A stretch of 64,000 nt of DNA from RGIG426 sp045640165 (lineage in GTDB: Bacteria > Bacillota > Clostridia > Oscillospirales > Acutalibacteraceae): positions 5,959 to 69,958 of the forward strand of contig JAZUEK010000081.1 in assembly GCA_045640165.1 (NCBI GenBank), read 5' to 3'. Under the pieces are notes generated by a model. The model was not told where the DNA came from, did not search any database, and worked only from the letters and a program-made list of their open reading frames with translations. The position numbers were made by a program, and so were the translations under genes. Below are positions 35,142 to 42,320 of this stretch, piece after piece (the first letter of the stretch is position 1; each line of letters opens with the position of its first letter).

Positions 35142-36212
35142 TTAAAAGTTACTGATAAGCAGTTCTTTTATTTTTCCTCTCGATTCGCTGTTGCAGTTTA
35201 TCATTCGTGTTGCTTCGACACGGCGAATTTTGTGCGTGGAGTAAATGTTGTCAAAGAAATCGTCCTCCGCATTCGAGTTTTTGGGGTCCGAATTGCTTAC
35301 AACAACCTTTGCACCTTTTCTGTGCATTTCATCCACGAATTTTGCGAGTTCAATTTGTTCGTTGTCGCTGAAAAGATTTTCTGTGTATGCCGTAAAACTT
35401 GCCGTTTCCGTAAGAGGGCGATAAGGGGGATCGAAATACACAAATGTGTTTTCGTCAATAAAGTCAGCGGCTTTTTTATAATCCCCACAGACGATAGTAA
35501 CATTTTGGAGCAACTCGGATGTTGCTCGCAAATTTTCCTCATCACATATCAGCGGGTTTTTATACGAACCCATCGGAACATTAAAAAAACCTTTTTTGTT
35601 TACGCGGAACAAACCGTTAAAACAAGTTTTATTGAGAAAAATCATCAGGGCGGCTTTTTCGATATTTACGCTTTCGTTACCATTGACTTTCAAATCGTTA
35701 AAGCGGTCGCGCTGTTTTGAATAATATTCCTTGCGATACTCTGTATCCGCCGGAACAAAGTCTGCTTGCATTTTTTTCAGTATGTCGATAAGATTGTCAA
35801 TATCATCCCTTATCATACGATAAGTGTTGATAAGTTCTGCGTTAATGTCGCTGATGTATATTTCTTTTAGGTTGAATTTGCTCAATATATCAAAGAGAAC
35901 AGCACCGCCGCCTACAAACGGCTCGGCATATTTGGTGATGGTTCCGTTTTTGAAGGGATAGTATTGCTCAATTTCCGAAAGAAGTTGTCCTTTTCCACCT
36001 GCCCATTTCAAAAACGGCTTAACTTTCTTGCTGTCGTTTTTGGAATATCGCAAACTTCTTGCATCGACGGGCTTTCCGGCCGTGGTGGGAATAATCCACA
36101 TATTCCCGATCATTGTTGCGTTCGCAATTCTGTTTTCGGAACAGAGAACAGCAACACGACGTTGTGAAATCCCCCACTTGTCAGCGGCTTCCCTTGCAGA
36201 CATATAATCCAT
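35142..36212 (-). CDS. HTH-fused Dam/DpnM-type adenine methyltransferase
   Basis: This N6-adenine methyltransferase would protect GATC sites from the companion endonuclease. Residues ~1-55 form a helix-turn-helix of the MerR/excisionase kind (MSAREAADKWGISQRRVAVLC), absent from classical Dam and DpnM. The Dam domain follows with motif I FLKWAGGKGQL (~67), YAEPFVGGGAVLF and catalytic DPPY (~263). ATG at 36212 has GGAGGG 8 nt upstream; the in-frame extension to 36341 would run over the promoter. The fused HTH could autoregulate the operon (inference). Low GC suggests horizontal transfer. Confidence 0.9.
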   Translation of the reverse strand: MDYMSAREAADKWGISQRRVAVLCSENRIANATMIGNMWIIPTTAGKPVDARSLRYSKNDSKKVKPFLKWAGGKGQLLSEIEQYYPFKNGTITKYAEPFVGGGAVLFDILSKFNLKEIYISDINAELINTYRMIRDDIDNLIDILKKMQADFVPADTEYRKEYYSKQRDRFNDLKVNGNESVNIEKAALMIFLNKTCFNGLFRVNKKGFFNVPMGSYKNPLICDEENLRATSELLQNVTIVCGDYKKAADFIDENTFVYFDPPYRPLTETASFTAYTENLFSDNEQIELAKFVDEMHRKGAKVVVSNSDPKNSNAEDDFFDNIYSTHKIRRVEATRMINCNSESRGKIKELLISNF

Positions 36213-36242
36213 AATTATCCCTCCGCTAATATCTATGATAAC

Positions 36243-36271
36243 ATTATATTCTATATCTCGAATAATAGCAA
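36243..36271 (-). promoter_or_regulatory. Promoter of the restriction-modification operon
   Basis: TTGCTA (36266-36271) and a perfect TATAAT (36243-36248) are 17 nt apart on the minus strand, 31 nt before the methylase start. Surrounding AT-rich near-repeats of ATATCTAT could hold an operator for the HTH domain, but no clear palindrome is visible. Confidence 0.8.
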
Positions 36272-36306
36272 TACCGTTTTTTGAAAAATGTGCTAAAATT
36301 TTCAAC

Positions 36307-36338
36307 AAAAAGCGGAACGCCAACGCGTTCCGCTTTTT
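36307..36338 (-). terminator. Intrinsic terminator of sigG
   Basis: A perfect 14-bp inverted repeat (AAAAAGCGGAACGC, loop CAAC) abuts the sigG stop codon and ends in T residues on the minus strand. Confidence 0.88.
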
Positions 36339-37105
36339 CACAACTGTCCTTTCACCTTTTCGAGTGCGCCTTTTTCGAGGCGGCTGACCTGCGCTTGGGA
36401 AATGCCGATTTCCGATGCCACTTCCATTTGGGTAAGCCCTTTGAAAAAGCGCAACTGCAAAATCTTCTTTTCCCGTTCGCCGAGCGCGCGAATGGCTTCT
36501 TTGAGTGTCAATTCCTCGAGCCAGTCGCGGTCATCGGTGCCGTCGCCGATTTGGTCCATCACGTAAATCGGTTCGCCGCCGTCGGAAAACACCGGCTCAT
36601 ACAACGAAATCGGCTCTACAATCGCCTCCAGCGCCGTCACCACGTCTTCGCGCGGCAATTCCAGTTCTCGGGCAATTTCCTCCACCGTCGGCTCGGCGTG
36701 GTTTGCCGCCATCAACCGTTCTTTTGCCTGCATCGCACGATAGGCGACGTCGCGCATCGAACGGCTGATGCGAATGGCGTTGTTGTCGCGCAAATAGCGG
36801 CGAATTTCCCCGATAATCATCGGCACGGCGTACGTGGAAAAGCGCACGTCCAAATCGACGTTGAAATTGTCGATGGATTTCATCAGCCCGATACACCCGA
36901 CTTGGAACAAATCGTCCATATTTTCGCCGCGACCGGCGAACCGTTGGCACACGCTCAAAACAAGCCGCAAATTACCGTTTATCAAGGCTTCGCGTGCCAT
37001 TTTGTCTCCGGCGCGCATCGCGCGTAAAAGCCGCATTTTCTCCGCTTCCGGCAGCACGGTTAATTCGGCGGTGTTGACTCCGCAAATCTCCACTTTGTTG
37101 TACAC
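36338..37105 (-). CDS. sigG: Late forespore sigma factor sigma-G
   Basis: Sigma-G drives late forespore gene expression. The N-terminal YNKVEICGVNTAELTVLPEAE is diagnostic of sigma-G. Region 2 (LRLVLSVCQRFAGRGENMDDLFQVGCIGLMKSIDNF in outline), region 3 and region 4 (LTQMEVASEIGISQAQVSRLE) follow. I choose GTG at 37105 (AAAGGGGA about 8 nt upstream), giving 255 residues, close to the 260 of Bacillus; the ATG at 37180 would add an unrelated 25-residue leader. A forespore-type promoter lies just upstream. The gene faces sigE across the restriction cassette. Confidence 0.96.
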   Translation of the reverse strand: MYNKVEICGVNTAELTVLPEAEKMRLLRAMRAGDKMAREALINGNLRLVLSVCQRFAGRGENMDDLFQVGCIGLMKSIDNFNVDLDVRFSTYAVPMIIGEIRRYLRDNNAIRISRSMRDVAYRAMQAKERLMAANHAEPTVEEIARELELPREDVVTALEAIVEPISLYEPVFSDGGEPIYVMDQIGDGTDDRDWLEELTLKEAIRALGEREKKILQLRFFKGLTQMEVASEIGISQAQVSRLEKGALEKVKGQL

Positions 37106-37127
37106 GTCGCCGTCCCCTTTCTGCCGA

Positions 37128-37158
37128 AAGTATGGGCAAAAACGGGCACGCGTATACA
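37128..37158 (-). promoter_or_regulatory. Probable sigma-F/sigma-G-type promoter of sigG
   Basis: On the minus strand TGTATA (37153-37158) is followed after 18 nt by CATACTT (37128-37134). The forespore consensus is roughly GHATR-N17/18-CATAMTA. A start site near 37121 would give a ~16-nt leader to the GTG. Confidence 0.6.
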
Positions 37159-37169
37159 AACAAAAAAGA

Positions 37170-37199
37170 AAAAGCCGCAAGCAATTGCTTGCGGCTTTT
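37170..37199 (-). terminator. Intrinsic terminator after tsf
   Basis: A perfect 30-nt palindrome (AAAAGCCGCAAGCAA and its complement) lies 14 nt after the tsf stop and is followed by T-rich sequence on the minus strand. Confidence 0.87.
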
Positions 37200-37212
37200 A
37201 AGCGGTTAATTC

Positions 37213-38304
37213 TTATTTTACCATGCTGGCGACTTCAGCAGCGAAATCGTCTTCTTTTTTCTCGATGCCTTCGCCTTTCGCCAAGCGGACGAAAGATTTC
37301 ACAGTGATGTTGGCGCCGAGTTTTTTCGCAACGTCCGCCACGTACGCGCCGACAGAACCGTCGAACACGTCGTTACGCACGAACGCTTGCTCCATAAGGC
37401 AAACCTCTTTGATTTGTTTTTTGATACGGCCTTCGTTGGCTTTCATGAAGATCGGGTTTCCCATAAACTCGTCTTTGTTGGCAACCGCGACTTCCGCCAA
37501 TTTGGCGATACCCTCTTTGGAGAGGAAGTTGAAGAGGAATTTGTTGTTTTTCTGCTCTTCATAAGCAGCCGCATCTTCCGCGCTCCACAGACCGCCGTCA
37601 AGCACTTTCGCAACAACCTGTTGGAAAATCGGTTTCGGCAGAGTATCCGGTTTGTTGAGGGAGCTCTCGACGATGATGTTCTTCATCTCGGCAAGAGCGG
37701 CATCGGAGATGTCCGAGCTGTTCAGGTATTCCGGGCTGAGAGCCGCGACCTGCATGGCCACGTTTTTGCCCATTTCGGTGAATTCCGGTTTGTCGGCGGC
37801 ATCGGTATCAAAGCCGACCAACACGCCCACGGAACCGCCGGCGTGGATGTAGGAAACGACCGTGCCTTCGACCAGTTCAAAACGGCGCAGGCTCAGGTTC
37901 TCACGGATTTTCAGGAACAGTTCCTGAATCGCATCGGCGACAGAAACGGAGCCGTCCGCGATGGTGGCGGCTTTCAACGCCTCGAGGTCAGCCGGTTTCG
38001 CCACAACGACCGTTTTGGCAATCTGGTTGGCAAGCGCTTTGAATTCCGGGTTGTTGCCGACGAAGTCAGTCTCGCAGTTCAGTTCGACAAGCGCAGACGC
38101 GTTGCCGTCGCTGTAGACACCGATGGTGCCCTCAGCCGCCACACGACCGGCTTTTTTCGCGGCCGAAGCCAAGCCTTTTTCGCGGAGAATCTGAATAGCT
38201 TTCTCCATATCGCCATCGGCTTCGGTCAACGCTTTTTTGCAATCCATCATACCGACGTTGGTTCTCTCACGCAACGTCACAACGTCTTTTGCAGTAAACG
38301 CCAT
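37213..38304 (-). CDS. tsf: Translation elongation factor Ts
   Basis: EF-Ts exchanges GDP for GTP on EF-Tu. The N-terminal UBA-like domain (VVTLRERTNVGMMDCKKALTEADGDMEKAI in outline) and the core motif ELNCETDFVGNNPEF are clear. At 363 residues it is longer than the ~290 of Bacillus. The extra length lies in the second core subdomain (~200-320), as in other Clostridia. AGGAGG precedes the ATG. It follows rpsB by 14 nt in the nearly universal rpsB-tsf operon. Confidence 0.97.
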   Translation of the reverse strand: MAFTAKDVVTLRERTNVGMMDCKKALTEADGDMEKAIQILREKGLASAAKKAGRVAAEGTIGVYSDGNASALVELNCETDFVGNNPEFKALANQIAKTVVVAKPADLEALKAATIADGSVSVADAIQELFLKIRENLSLRRFELVEGTVVSYIHAGGSVGVLVGFDTDAADKPEFTEMGKNVAMQVAALSPEYLNSSDISDAALAEMKNIIVESSLNKPDTLPKPIFQQVVAKVLDGGLWSAEDAAAYEEQKNNKFLFNFLSKEGIAKLAEVAVANKDEFMGNPIFMKANEGRIKKQIKEVCLMEQAFVRNDVFDGSVGAYVADVAKKLGANITVKSFVRLAKGEGIEKKEDDFAAEVASMVK

Positions 38305-38318
38305 TGTTCCGTTCCTCC

Positions 38319-39062
38319 TTATTCCGCCGCTTCGGCAGTCTCGGCTTCGGCAGCCGGCTCTTCGGCAGCCACGTTGTCCACGCCCTGACGACCTTCGATG
38401 ATGGCGTCCGCCATCGCGCCGGCAATCAGTTTGACGGCACGAATCGCGTCGTCGTTACCCGGGATGACGTAATCGGCATCGTCCGGATCGCAGTTGGTGT
38501 CAACGATAGCGACAACCGGGATACCCAGTTTTTTCGCTTCGGCAACCGCGATTTTCTCTTTGCGCGGATCCACAATAAACAGCGCATCCGGGCGTTTCTC
38601 CATGCCCTGGATACCGCCGAGGAATTTATCGAGTTTTTCCATCTCGTGCTCGAGTTTGATCACTTCTTTTTTCGGAAGCATATCAAAGGTGCCGTCCTCT
38701 TTCATCGCGTTGAGCTGATTCATACGGGCGACACGGCTGCGGATGGTGCGGAAGTTGGTCATCATACCGCCGAGCCAGCGAGCGTTCACAAAGTACGCAC
38801 CGGCACGCTCCGCCTCTTCGCGGATGGAGTCCTGCGCCTGCTTTTTGGTGCCGACGAACAGCACGTTACCGCCTTTGGCGGACAGATCGCGGACGAAGTT
38901 GTAGGCCTCTTCCAGTTTGTTGACCGTTTTCTGCAGGTCAATGATGTAGATGCCGTTGCGCTCGGTGAAAATGTACGGAGCCATTTTCGGGTTCCAACGG
39001 CGGGTTTGGTGACCAAAGTGGACACCGGCTTCGAGAAGCTGTTTCATAGATACGACAGACAT
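38319..39062 (-). CDS. rpsB: 30S ribosomal protein S2
   Basis: S2 binds at the head-body junction of the 30S subunit. Family marks are MKQLLEAGVHFGHQTRRWNPKM at the start, YIIDLQKTV, FVGTKKQAQ, RWLGGMMTNF and VDTNCDPD. The Ala/Glu-rich C-terminal tail is common. At 247 residues it has normal length. AGGAGG lies upstream of the ATG, and a 112-nt structured leader separates it from a strong promoter. Confidence 0.98.
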   Translation of the reverse strand: MSVVSMKQLLEAGVHFGHQTRRWNPKMAPYIFTERNGIYIIDLQKTVNKLEEAYNFVRDLSAKGGNVLFVGTKKQAQDSIREEAERAGAYFVNARWLGGMMTNFRTIRSRVARMNQLNAMKEDGTFDMLPKKEVIKLEHEMEKLDKFLGGIQGMEKRPDALFIVDPRKEKIAVAEAKKLGIPVVAIVDTNCDPDDADYVIPGNDDAIRAVKLIAGAMADAIIEGRQGVDNVAAEEPAAEAETAEAAE

Positions 39063-39109
39063 TTAGAGATTCCTCCTAATTAAAATTGGTTTGTATCCTC
39101 CGCCGACCC

Positions 39110-39149
39110 AACCTCTGCCACCGCGTCGTAAACGGCACCGACCGAGGTT
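39110..39149 (-). promoter_or_regulatory. Predicted stem-loop in the rpsB leader
   Basis: AACCTC and GAGGTT close a stem-loop with inner TGCC/GGCA pairing, on both strands, inside the 5' untranslated region of rpsB. Ribosomal-protein leaders are often autoregulatory; whether S2 binds here is inference. Confidence 0.4.
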
Positions 39150-39180
39150 TTTGTATGAATCGGCGTGCGAATTCCGAAAT

Positions 39181-39209
39181 ATAATAGCACAAGCCCTCCC
39201 GAAAGTCAA
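39181..39209 (-). promoter_or_regulatory. Promoter of rpsB-tsf
   Basis: TTGACT (39204-39209) and TATTAT (39181-39186) are 17 nt apart on the minus strand. The promoter lies inside an inverted repeat (AATAGCACAA ... TTGTGCTATT, 39183-39225) that could also end transcription from the hydrolase gene. Confidence 0.8.
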
Positions 39210-39244
39210 GAGGATTTGTGCTATTTTTTACAATATTTTTCTTA

Positions 39245-40171
39245 TTATAGGATTTTTTCATAAAATTCCGCCAGCGCCGCGGTATATCCGGCGTTGTCGA
39301 TGAGAAATCCCAACCCGTGGCCGGCGTCGGAAACGGTGAGCAACGTCTTATCCGCGCCGCACGCCTCGTAACAGCGGCGGCTCATCTCACACGGCACGAA
39401 ACGGTCGTCTTCCCCGTGGATAAACAGCACCGGAAGCGACGTTTTCGCGAGCACCGTCGGCGCATCACACGTTTCCAAATCAAATCGTCCGTATACGGCC
39501 GCGCCGAGCCGCAACAACGGATAAAACACCGCAGGCAACAGTCCGCGCGAGCGAATGTCGTTACAGATAATCTCTTTCGGTGAGGTATAGCCGCTGTCCG
39601 CCACGATTCCCTTGACGTTTTGCGGCAAATCCAACTCTGTCGCCATCATCACCGTGGCGGCGCCCATCGACACACCGACAAGCACAATTTTGCAATCGCT
39701 CCCAAAGCGGTCACACAGATACTCAACCCACGAAAGCACATCCTCGCGTTCCAAAATGCCGAACGTGAGACAGCGTCCCTCGCTTTTACCGTGCGCCCGT
39801 TGGTCGATAAGAAGCACGTTGTGACCGGACGCGAGCGAATGCTGTAATCCGCCGGAAAAGTCGCGAATGGCAATGCTTTTGTATCCGTGCACCTGCACCT
39901 CAATCGGCGCTCCCACCGCCGTTTCATAGTAGGCGCCGTGAAGCCGCGTACCGTCCTTGCCGGTCACCCACACGTCCTCAAACGGGATGGCAACCGCCTC
40001 GTCCACGAGCGGTAAAATACGGTCTTTCAGCGCCGCATACTGCTCGCCCGGGAGCATCTCGCGAGGATTTTGCAACAATCGTTTATCCACCGCAAACGCA
40101 ATACGGTAGCACACGTAAGCCGCGATAAACAGCGCCGCCACTACGCCAAGTGCAATCCAAATCGCCGTCAT
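39245..40171 (-). CDS. Membrane-anchored alpha/beta hydrolase
   Basis: The 308-residue protein begins with one hydrophobic segment (residues ~4-25) and continues with an alpha/beta-hydrolase fold. The nucleophile Ser is in VGVSMGAAT (~169), the acid is probably in HGEDDRFVP, and the His is in DAGHGLGF (~287). It resembles the YqkD/FrsA-like group of uncharacterised serine hydrolases, so substrate is unknown. I choose ATG at 40171 (GAGGG 7 nt upstream) and reject the extension to 40420. It has its own promoter, divergent from the small gene at 40302. Confidence 0.85.
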   Translation of the reverse strand: MTAIWIALGVVAALFIAAYVCYRIAFAVDKRLLQNPREMLPGEQYAALKDRILPLVDEAVAIPFEDVWVTGKDGTRLHGAYYETAVGAPIEVQVHGYKSIAIRDFSGGLQHSLASGHNVLLIDQRAHGKSEGRCLTFGILEREDVLSWVEYLCDRFGSDCKIVLVGVSMGAATVMMATELDLPQNVKGIVADSGYTSPKEIICNDIRSRGLLPAVFYPLLRLGAAVYGRFDLETCDAPTVLAKTSLPVLFIHGEDDRFVPCEMSRRCYEACGADKTLLTVSDAGHGLGFLIDNAGYTAALAEFYEKIL

Positions 40172-40198
40172 ATTTTCGCCCTCTTTCCTCAAGGAAAC

Positions 40199-40227
40199 AG
40201 TATAGCACCATCGCGAAAAAATGTCCA
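40199..40227 (-). promoter_or_regulatory. Promoter of the alpha/beta hydrolase
   Basis: TGGACA (40222-40227) and TATACT (40199-40204) are 17 nt apart on the minus strand, 28 nt before the ATG. It lies back-to-back with the promoter of the small gene. Confidence 0.7.
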
Positions 40228-40234
40228 TCCATTC

Positions 40235-40263
40235 TTGACAATTTTTTGCTCGTTTGGTATACT
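40235..40263 (+). promoter_or_regulatory. Promoter of the 79-residue protein gene
   Basis: A perfect TTGACA (40235-40240) and TATACT (40258-40263) are separated by 17 nt, 38 nt before the ATG. Confidence 0.82.
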
Positions 40264-40301
40264 GTTTTGCAGAACAAAAATCGTTAAGGAGGAAATGAAA
40301 T

Positions 40302-40541
40302 ATGGCTAAAATCAATTGGGAGCACACCGGTTGGACCACCGTCCAAAATCCGGATGCCAAAAAACACGTTCTCGGTGTCATCTGCCGCGCGTGCCGCGGT
40401 GAGGTGGAGGAAGTCCGCATCCGTCACAACGACGGCGAGGAAGTCATCGCCAAAGTCACCCTGAACGGCGAGCCGGCTCTGCCGATGTCCATTGCCGATT
40501 TCGAGGCGCACTTCAACGCCGGCGAACTGGTGATGAAATAA
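40302..40541 (+). CDS. Small protein of unknown function with a CxxC pair
   Basis: I do not recognise this 79-residue soluble protein. It has a strong promoter, AAGGAGG 10 nt before its ATG and its own terminator, so it is a real, probably well-expressed single gene. Visible features are two cysteines in ICRACRGEVEE (residues 28 and 31), which could bind a metal or form a disulphide, and a C-terminal SIADFEAHFNAGEL helix. No signal peptide or membrane segment is seen. It might be a small zinc-ribbon or stress protein; that is a guess. Confidence 0.75.
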   Translation: MAKINWEHTGWTTVQNPDAKKHVLGVICRACRGEVEEVRIRHNDGEEVIAKVTLNGEPALPMSIADFEAHFNAGELVMK

Positions 40542-40560
40542 GCCGCTTCATAAGCACACA

Positions 40561-40592
40561 AAAAGGTCTTCGACTTTCGTCGAAGACCTTTT
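40561..40592. terminator. Bidirectional terminator between the small gene and tRNA-Leu
   Basis: A perfect 14-bp inverted repeat (AAAAGGTCTTCGAC, loop TTTC) has T runs on both strands and directly follows both the small gene and the tRNA 3' end. Confidence 0.9.
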
Positions 40593-40593
40593 T

Positions 40594-40680
40594 TGGTGCG
40601 GGTAACAGGACTTGAACCTGCATGAAGGAACCTTCATTAGAACCTGAATCTAACGCGTCTGCCAATTCCGCCATACCCGC
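40594..40680 (-). tRNA. tRNA-Leu (anticodon CAG)
   Basis: The acceptor stem GCGGGTA/TACCCGC, a D arm with GGCGGAATTGGCAGACGC, anticodon stem TTAGA/TCTAA around loop TTCAGGT, a long variable arm and the T arm GGTTCAAGTCC are all present. The CCA end is encoded. The long variable arm and CAG anticodon identify a leucine tRNA reading CUG. It has its own promoter and terminator. No integrase or attachment-site repeat is seen nearby. Confidence 0.96.
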
Positions 40681-40706
40681 ATATGCAATTTTCTGCAACA
40701 AGGGAT

Positions 40707-40735
40707 ATTATAACGGCAGTTTTCTGAAAAGTCAA
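40707..40735 (-). promoter_or_regulatory. Promoter of tRNA-Leu
   Basis: TTGACT (40730-40735) and a perfect TATAAT (40707-40712) are 17 nt apart on the minus strand, 27 nt before the mature 5' end. Confidence 0.85.
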
Positions 40736-40767
40736 GCCTTTTTTCTGTATTTTTTCCGCTTTTTTCG

Positions 40768-41427
40768 CTAACCCGTCAGCCGCTGTCGCAACTGCGTTAA
40801 AATCGCCCGTTCCCGTCGCGAAACCTGCACCTGCGTCATTCCCAACTGCTCGGCAACACGCTGTTGGGTCCATTCGTTCCCATAGCGCAAAACAATCAGC
40901 CGTCTGTCATCGGGCAAAAGTTCCGACAGGACCTGCCCGAGCGCCAAACGGTCGGTAAGGCGTTCTTCTTCGCCCTCGTCCGGCAACTCCCAATCTCCCC
41001 CGTCTTCGCCGTCCGCCTCTCGCGTCAGCGACAACGGCGGCAACCCGACACAAATCGCCTCAGCGGCGACCGACGGGTCTACCGAAAGCCGCGTCGCGAG
41101 TTCCGACACCGACGGTTCCCGTCCGTTTTCTGTCAAAAACCGCTCCGTTTCACGAGCGGCTTTTTGGGATAATTCTTTCATCCCCCGGCTGACTCTCACC
41201 GCGCCGCCGTCACGAAACAGTCGTTTTATCTCACCCAAAATCAGCGGCACGGCGTACGTAGAAAACCGAAATCCGCGGTTTTCGTCAAACCCGTCCACCG
41301 CTTTACAAAGTCCCATACAGCCGGCCTGAAACAAATCATCGTATTCCACACCGCGCCCGACAAACCGTCCGGCGCAGGAATGCACAAGCCCCAAATTCTC
41401 CTCTATCCGCTGTGCACGGGCGGTCAA
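40768..41427 (-). CDS. sigF: Early forespore sigma factor sigma-F
   Basis: Sigma-F starts forespore-specific transcription and is held inactive by SpoIIAB. Region 2 (GVEYDDLFQAGCMGLCKAVDGF), FSTYAVPLILGEIKR, region 3 and region 4 (WTQQRVAEQLGMTQVQVSRRE) are clear. The gene is last in spoIIAA-spoIIAB-sigF. The only plausible start is TTG at 41427, overlapping the spoIIAB stop as TTGA with AGGAG 6 nt upstream. The protein is then 219 residues, shorter at the N-terminus than the ~255 of Bacillus. A weak start fits translational coupling to spoIIAB. Confidence 0.95.
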   Translation of the reverse strand: MTARAQRIEENLGLVHSCAGRFVGRGVEYDDLFQAGCMGLCKAVDGFDENRGFRFSTYAVPLILGEIKRLFRDGGAVRVSRGMKELSQKAARETERFLTENGREPSVSELATRLSVDPSVAAEAICVGLPPLSLTREADGEDGGDWELPDEGEEERLTDRLALGQVLSELLPDDRRLIVLRYGNEWTQQRVAEQLGMTQVQVSRRERAILTQLRQRLTG

Positions 41428-41870
41428 CGCGGCTCCTCGCCTTTCTCAGTCAACACTTTATACAGCGTAACCGCCGTGCCCTTACCCACTTTTGACCGCA
41501 CACGCACCCGATCGCAAAAGCTTTCCATCACCGAAAACCCAAGTCCCGACCGTTCCTCACCACCGGTGGTAAACAGCGGTGTCATCGCCTCGGCAACGTC
41601 CGGAATACCGCATCCTTTATCGGCGATTTTTACCGACAACGTCCCGTTTTCGAACAACTTCAACGTCATCGTGATTTTTCCGATTTCGTCGGGATATGCG
41701 TGCACAATCGCATTGGTCACCGCCTCGGACACCGCGGTGCGCAAGTCGGCGAGTACCGACACGGACGGATCGGCTTGTGCCGCAAATGCCGCTACAATAC
41801 TGCGCGCCAACCGTTCGTTGACCGAACGGCTGTGAAAGGTGATTTTCACTTCGTTTTTAGGTTTGTTCAT
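41424..41870 (-). CDS. spoIIAB: Anti-sigma-F factor SpoIIAB
   Basis: SpoIIAB is a GHKL-fold kinase that binds sigma-F and phosphorylates SpoIIAA. The ATP-site boxes are EAVTNAIVHAYP, DKGCGIPD and ERSGLGFSVMESF. The ATG at 41870 overlaps the spoIIAA stop (ATGA) and follows GGAGGAG. At 148 residues it has normal length. The overlaps on both sides favour fixed stoichiometry among the three spoIIA products. Confidence 0.97.
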   Translation of the reverse strand: MNKPKNEVKITFHSRSVNERLARSIVAAFAAQADPSVSVLADLRTAVSEAVTNAIVHAYPDEIGKITMTLKLFENGTLSVKIADKGCGIPDVAEAMTPLFTTGGEERSGLGFSVMESFCDRVRVRSKVGKGTAVTLYKVLTEKGEEPR

Positions 41871-42190
41871 TTCTTTTTCTCCTCCTTTTCCCAAATCGGC
41901 AAGCGGTCAAGCCCTGCCAATTTGAGCATACGCATCACCGGCGGTGTCGCGTTGCAAATCCACGTCTGTCCCCCACGCGATTGCATCAGGCGATAGCGGC
42001 CCATCACAAGCCCCACGCCCGAACTATCCATAAACGACACGTCGGAAAAATCCAAGCGCAAAATCTGTGCCGTTCCCCGTTCGATGGCATAATCAATCTG
42101 CTCGCGTGCAGGTTTTGCCGTATGGTGGTCAATTTCTCCCGACAAAAACGCGGTCAGCGTCTTGTCGGCTTCTTCTGTTTTCAGCGTCAT
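41867..42190 (-). CDS. spoIIAA: Anti-sigma-F factor antagonist SpoIIAA
   Basis: SpoIIAA is a STAS-domain protein that, when unphosphorylated, releases sigma-F from SpoIIAB. The phosphorylated serine is in FMDSSGVGLVMGRY (~57-58), and SGEIDHHTA near the N-terminus is typical. At 107 residues it is close to the usual ~116. ATG at 42190 has GGAGG upstream; longer in-frame versions are not supported. No clear sigma-H promoter was found in the 90 nt before it. Confidence 0.96.
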   Translation of the reverse strand: MTLKTEEADKTLTAFLSGEIDHHTAKPAREQIDYAIERGTAQILRLDFSDVSFMDSSGVGLVMGRYRLMQSRGGQTWICNATPPVMRMLKLAGLDRLPIWEKEEKKK

Positions 42191-42280
42191 AGTCGCGCCT
42201 CCTTTTGGTTTTATCTTACCCTGCTTGTCCGGCGAAAAATGCCGAAGCGTGTGGGTTACATTTGATTTTTTGCAACAAAA

Positions 42281-42308
42281 AAAGACCTGCTCAAATGAGC
42301 AGGTCTTT
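42281..42308 (-). terminator. Intrinsic terminator after the phosphohexomutase gene
   Basis: AAAGACCTGCTCA and its complement surround a tiny loop; the A run at 42277-42283 gives a T run on the minus strand. It lies 12 nt after the stop. Confidence 0.87.
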
Positions 42309-42320
42309 CGCGTGTTCAAT

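Noticed and set aside
33516..36212. Restriction cassette as part of a prophage or insertion sequence
   Set aside because: No transposase, integrase, phage gene or terminal inverted repeat is visible. It ends at two ordinary chromosomal terminators.
40594..40680. tRNA-Leu as an integration site for a mobile element
   Set aside because: No integrase, no repeated tRNA 3' end and no cargo region lie next to it.
42191..42280. Sigma-H promoter before spoIIAA
   Set aside because: I looked for an AGGAWWT / GAAT pair and found no convincing match in this stretch, so I do not annotate one.
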